From: Lachnospiraceae bacterium | GTDB taxonomy: Bacteria; Bacillota; Clostridia; Lachnospirales; Lachnospiraceae | DNA: 8,702 nucleotides | Assembly (NCBI GenBank): GCA_003447895.1 | Contig: DLYC01000039.1 | Location: forward strand, 1-8,702 | Reading direction: 5' to 3' | Shown here: piece by piece, positions 6,126-8,702 of the stretch | How the letters are laid out: each line of letters begins with the position of its first letter | Position numbering within the stretch: position 1 is the stretch's first letter | Position numbers and translations under genes: made by a program | Notes under the pieces: model-generated | The model's database searches: none | What the model was told of the DNA's origin: nothing | The model's input: the letters and a program-made list of their open reading frames with translations, nothing else

Positions 6126-7703
6126 TCAGTCCTTTTTCTGCTCGAAATGGATCCATACATACAGCGCGGCCATCGCGGTGATCAGAAGGCCGCCCCATGT
6201 CATGGTTCCGGAGGAGTCCGATGTCTTGGCCGACATTGTCTTCCGGATCGTGGTGCTTGTCCTCACCGGCATGGACCTTGAGACCTTCGACGTGATCACG
6301 GTCGATACGACTGTCTCTCTTCTCGCCTTTCCGCCGGGAAGATTCACGATCTCTTCCTGGGCGCTCCTTCCCTCGGGAAGCGGATCATGGTGATTCCGGA
6401 TCGCATATCCCTCCTCATCCGATCCGGAGATGGAGCCTGTGTAGCCCTCCAGTTTCTCTTCGACGATCGAATAGGCCTGTCTCTGAGATCCTTTATAGAG
6501 CGCTACGTCCTCAAAAGTGCCGCTCCAGTCGTTCTCCTCTCTGAGGACGATCTGAAGACCCGTATCCTTACCGTTTGCATAAAGTGCGACCGTGACGCTC
6601 TCAGGCCTCGTGCCGTCCTTGTCATTCCCGTCATCCCAGCTTCCGCTGACTTTAATGTCCGCGGATCCGGCATCCTGAACGGGAACCAGATACTTCAGGC
6701 AGGATTCCGCGCTGTCAGAGCCCGCAAATGCGGTCTGAACGCCGTCTCCGTCCTTAACCTCTTCCGTAAACTGTTCCTCTCCGGACACCGTAAAGAGATG
6801 CCCTCCCTGGCTGATCGTATACTCTGTGCCGGGCTTTACCTTGACGGCAAAATCCCTGTAGCCGTCCGGCATATCGATCACCACCGCCTCTTTCGTTTTG
6901 GTGTCGGTGACCGAGACCTTCTGAAGGCCGGCAAGTTTTCCGTCTTCGGAATCCGCAAATGTGCCGCAGAGCAGAGCCGCCGCCGCTTCCGCTTCCACCG
7001 AGCCCGATCTTCTTCCCAGTGCCCGGGACAGGATCGCGGTTCCGTTTCCGTCCGCCTGGGCTGTCAGTGCGGTAACCGTGTCCAGGATCCTGGGGGCCTC
7101 AACCGGGTCCGTCTCATTTTCGATGCCGCGTCCGATCCCGTCAGCGCCTGCGCCTCCGATGGCTGTGACGGTTCCCCCCTCAATGACGATCTTTCCGCAG
7201 GAGCCGTGGCCTTTTCCGCTGCCGATCCCGGCTCCGCCTTCTCCGCCGATGGCAGTGAGCGCGCCTTCTCCTCCGATCCTCAGGTTCGAGGATACATGCG
7301 GAACTTTCTCGTCTCCAACGACCATACGGGACTCTAAGCCGGCAAATCCGGGTGCGCCCTTGACCGTGTTTTCTTTTCGGAGAACGATCTGACAATACAC
7401 GCCGGGCCACACCTTGATCGCGGCTCCGCGCTTAGCCTCAATGGAAATTCCTTCGAGGATCAGCGTGCTGTCGCCCCTGATCTCAATGATCGAATTGGTC
7501 TCTTTTACCCCCTTCGCCATACCTACAAGCACGGTGCCTCCGTAAATAAAAAGGCGGTTTTTCTCATAGACGGCCTCTGCATCGGACTCTGCCTCGATCT
7601 CAAACGGGCACTTATTTTCCACGGCGCGAACGGACACGCCTGTCGCCGGCAAAAGGAAAATAATCGCCAATACGGTGATCAATAACTTCCGGATCGTTTT
7701 CAT
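6126..7703 (-). CDS. Secreted surface protein with glycine-rich beta-helix-like region, Cna-B domain and C-terminal membrane anchor
   Basis: The 525-residue product is predicted to be exported and displayed on the cell surface; no enzymatic function is visible. It starts with a signal peptide (MKTIRKLL, hydrophobic to about residue 20, likely cut after VRA27). Residues about 30-300 contain short beta-rich segments and a glycine-rich stretch (about 145-195) with repeated TAIGG, GAGIGSG and ADGIGRG, as in beta-helix surface proteins. Residues about 348-440 form a Cna-B domain (ADIKVSGSWDD, DGTRPESVTVALYANG, YSIVEEKLEGY), an Ig-like stalk module. A basic Ser/Thr-rich linker leads to a C-terminal hydrophobic segment (about 503-520) and EQKKD. 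Before it, the sequence AKTSD stands where LPxTG would be, so sortase anchoring is doubtful. The start is the ATG at 7703, 10 nt after the AGAGGAG site; a TTG at 7709 is also possible. A long structured leader precedes it. Confidence 0.85.
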   Translation of the reverse strand: MKTIRKLLITVLAIIFLLPATGVSVRAVENKCPFEIEAESDAEAVYEKNRLFIYGGTVLVGMAKGVKETNSIIEIRGDSTLILEGISIEAKRGAAIKVWPGVYCQIVLRKENTVKGAPGFAGLESRMVVGDEKVPHVSSNLRIGGEGALTAIGGEGGAGIGSGKGHGSCGKIVIEGGTVTAIGGAGADGIGRGIENETDPVEAPRILDTVTALTAQADGNGTAILSRALGRRSGSVEAEAAAALLCGTFADSEDGKLAGLQKVSVTDTKTKEAVVIDMPDGYRDFAVKVKPGTEYTISQGGHLFTVSGEEQFTEEVKDGDGVQTAFAGSDSAESCLKYLVPVQDAGSADIKVSGSWDDGNDKDGTRPESVTVALYANGKDTGLQIVLREENDWSGTFEDVALYKGSQRQAYSIVEEKLEGYTGSISGSDEEGYAIRNHHDPLPEGRSAQEEIVNLPGGKARRETVVSTVITSKVSRSMPVRTSTTIRKTMSAKTSDSSGTMTWGGLLITAMAALYVWIHFEQKKD

Positions 7704-7713
7704 GTACAATAAT

Positions 7714-7720
7714 CTCCTCT
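7714..7720 (-). promoter_or_regulatory. Ribosome binding site of the surface-protein gene
   Basis: AGAGGAG on the minus strand lies 10 nt before the ATG at 7703 and 4 nt before an in-frame TTG at 7709. The ATG is preferred because the signal peptide then begins MKTIRKLL and ATG is the stronger start codon. An AGCTGTAA repeat copy (7726-7733) lies 5 nt upstream of the site. Confidence 0.65.
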
Positions 7721-7833
7721 GAGAGTTACAGCTTAATTACAGCTCCGGCAAGGCCGCGCGCCAAAATCCACAGGCTTCCGCCCGGCCTTTCCTGCCTTTG
7801 GGCAGCTTTTGACAGCTGTTTTCAGATACCAGA
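7721..7833 (-). promoter_or_regulatory. Structured 5' leader of the surface-protein gene
   Basis: From the predicted start site near 7833 the leader runs about 130 nt to the start codon. It holds a hairpin CTGCC/GGCAG (7792-7805), a larger inverted repeat AAGGCCG/CGGCCTT (7750-7756 and 7783-7789), a palindrome ACAGCTGT (7812-7819), and two direct copies of AGCTGTAA (7737-7744 and 7726-7733), either of which could pair with the palindrome. It is clearly richer in G+C than the flanking A+T-rich promoter DNA. I could not match it to a known riboswitch class. Confidence 0.4.
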
Positions 7834-7839
7834 TAAGAT

Positions 7840-7868
7840 ATTTTACTATTTTGTTACGTATTTGTAAA
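7840..7868 (-). promoter_or_regulatory. Candidate sigma-A promoter for the surface-protein gene
   Basis: On the minus strand TTTACA (7863-7868) and TAAAAT (7840-7845) are exactly 17 bp apart, matching the consensus at 10 of 12 positions. It lies in the 295-bp divergent gap shared with carB. Confidence 0.6.
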
Positions 7869-7930
7869 CTATATTTCTTTAATAAGCTCTGCGTTCACGA
7901 TTATTTTACAAATATTAACAAATTTTTCGG

Positions 7931-7959
7931 TGGAAAATCTTCTGACATTCAAATATAAT
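7931..7959 (+). promoter_or_regulatory. Candidate sigma-A promoter for carB
   Basis: A perfect TATAAT (7954-7959) follows TGGAAA (7931-7936) with a 17-bp spacer. The start site would be near 7966, leaving a leader of only about 33 nt. No hairpin or PyrR-type attenuator fits into that leader. Between this promoter and the divergent one (7869-7930) I see only A+T-rich sequence. Confidence 0.6.
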
Positions 7960-7998
7960 TTATTAGGTTATAGTAAAAACTAAAGAAAGAGAGGACTT

Positions 7999-8702
7999 AT
8001 GGCACAGCGTACAGATATTCACAAAATTCTGATCATCGGTTCAGGTCCCATCGTCATTGGACAAGCGTGTGAGTTCGACTATTCCGGCACGCAGGCCTGT
8101 AAAGCACTCAGGAGCCTCGGCTATGAGATCGTCCTGGTCAATTCTAATCCGGCTACTATCATGACAGATCCGGAAATGGCTGATATCACCTATATCGAAC
8201 CTCTTAACGTCAGACGTATGGAGCAGATCATTGCCAAGGAACGTCCCGACGCTCTTCTTCCCAATCTCGGAGGTCAGTCCGGCCTCAATTTGTGTTCAGA
8301 ACTTTACAAAGCAGGCATTCTTGATAAATACGGCGTTAAAGTCATCGGCGTTCAGGTCGATGCTATTGAGCGTGGAGAAGACCGTATTGAATTCAAGGAG
8401 ACGATGAATAAACTGGGGATCGAGATGGCCCGCAGCGAAGTTGCCTATTCCGTTGAAGAGGCTCTCGGGATCGCCGATAAGCTGGGATATCCCGTTGTCC
8501 TTCGTCCGGCTTATACAATGGGCGGCGCAGGCGGCGGCCTCGTCTATAATAAGGATGAGCTCCGCACAGTATGCGCGCGCGGCCTCCAGGCCAGCCTCAT
8601 ACATCAGGTTCTCGTAGAGGAATCGATCCTGGGCTGGGAAGAACTCGAGCTGGAAGTTGTCCGCGACAAAGAGAATAATATGATCACCGTCTGCTTCATC
8701 GA
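7999..8702 (+). CDS. carB: Carbamoyl-phosphate synthase large subunit, N-terminal part (runs off window)
   Basis: CarB makes carbamoyl phosphate from bicarbonate, ammonia (from glutamine via the small subunit CarA) and two ATP, for pyrimidine and arginine synthesis in the cytoplasm. The visible 234 codons cover the first pre-ATP-grasp domain and the start of the first ATP-grasp domain of a protein usually about 1070 residues long. The N-terminus carries GSGPIVIGQACEFDYSG and LVNSNPATIMTDPE, both family signatures, then LLPNLGGQSGLNL. R129 (in EDRIEF) and R169 (in RPAYTMGGAGGG) fall at the same numbers as the ATP-binding arginines of E. coli CarB, and VEESILGWEELELEVVRD follows. The ATG at 7999 is preceded by AGAGAGGA with short spacing of 3-4 nt. 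carA is not directly upstream; that side holds the divergent surface-protein gene. Confidence 0.97.
   Translation, partial: MAQRTDIHKILIIGSGPIVIGQACEFDYSGTQACKALRSLGYEIVLVNSNPATIMTDPEMADITYIEPLNVRRMEQIIAKERPDALLPNLGGQSGLNLCSELYKAGILDKYGVKVIGVQVDAIERGEDRIEFKETMNKLGIEMARSEVAYSVEEALGIADKLGYPVVLRPAYTMGGAGGGLVYNKDELRTVCARGLQASLIHQVLVEESILGWEELELEVVRDKENNMITVCFI

Noticed and set aside
6310..6345. LPGGK within the surface protein as a sortase signal
   Set aside because: It lies well before the C-terminal membrane segment, whereas sorting signals sit directly in front of it.
6387..7337. A 316-codon open frame on the plus strand opposite the surface-protein gene
   Set aside because: The minus-strand frame has a signal peptide, a Cna-B domain and a terminator; the plus-strand frame has none of these and an Arg/Ser/Ala-biased composition.
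7704..7833. A c-di-GMP-I or other named riboswitch in the surface-protein leader
   Set aside because: The conserved core sequences I could recall for the common classes are not present; only generic hairpins and repeats are seen, so it is reported only as an unassigned structured leader.
1..8702. CRISPR arrays, tRNA or rRNA genes, insertion sequences, phage or defence genes
   Set aside because: I found no regularly spaced repeats, cloverleaf-like sequence, transposase, integrase or known defence motifs on either strand.

Overview
The window looks like chromosomal DNA from a Gram-positive anaerobe of the Clostridia, most likely Lachnospiraceae-like. The signs are a rubredoxin-fused rubrerythrin, a VanZ-family membrane protein, a Cna-B surface protein, a bifunctional class A penicillin-binding protein, strong AGGAGG-type ribosome binding sites and sigma-A-like promoters. 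This assignment rests on gene content and style only; no 16S or other marker is present.

Layout. Six genes lie on the minus strand and one on the plus strand. From left to right: the 5' 647 codons of a class A PBP (its 3' end is outside the window); malQ, a 4-alpha-glucanotransferase; an alpha/beta-hydrolase of the putative esterase family; rubrerythrin; a VanZ-like membrane protein; a secreted, membrane-anchored Cna-B surface protein; then, divergently on the plus strand, the first 234 codons of carB (carbamoyl-phosphate synthase large chain).

Transcription. The genes look like independent or loosely coupled units rather than one operon. Candidate promoters precede the PBP gene, malQ, rubrerythrin, the surface protein and carB; that for vanZ is weak. 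A strong intrinsic terminator lies between the esterase gene and malQ, and a second between the surface-protein gene and vanZ. Two perfect hairpins without a good U-tract sit between rubrerythrin and the esterase gene, so those two may be partly co-transcribed. No shared pathway links the set: the jobs are wall synthesis, maltodextrin metabolism, oxidative-stress defence, a cell-surface protein and pyrimidine/arginine precursor synthesis.

Most notable points. (1) The best promoter for malQ lies upstream of the terminator hairpin, so malQ mRNA would begin with a terminator-like structure, and the stretch carries four TGTGAA motifs. (2) The surface-protein gene has a predicted leader of about 130 nt with several inverted and direct repeats that could form alternative pairings close to its ribosome binding site. 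(3) The esterase homologue has Asp where the nucleophilic Ser is expected. (4) The surface protein keeps a C-terminal membrane segment but has a degenerate sortase motif. I saw no CRISPR array, tRNA, rRNA, insertion sequence, phage or defence system; most of the window is ordinary housekeeping sequence.
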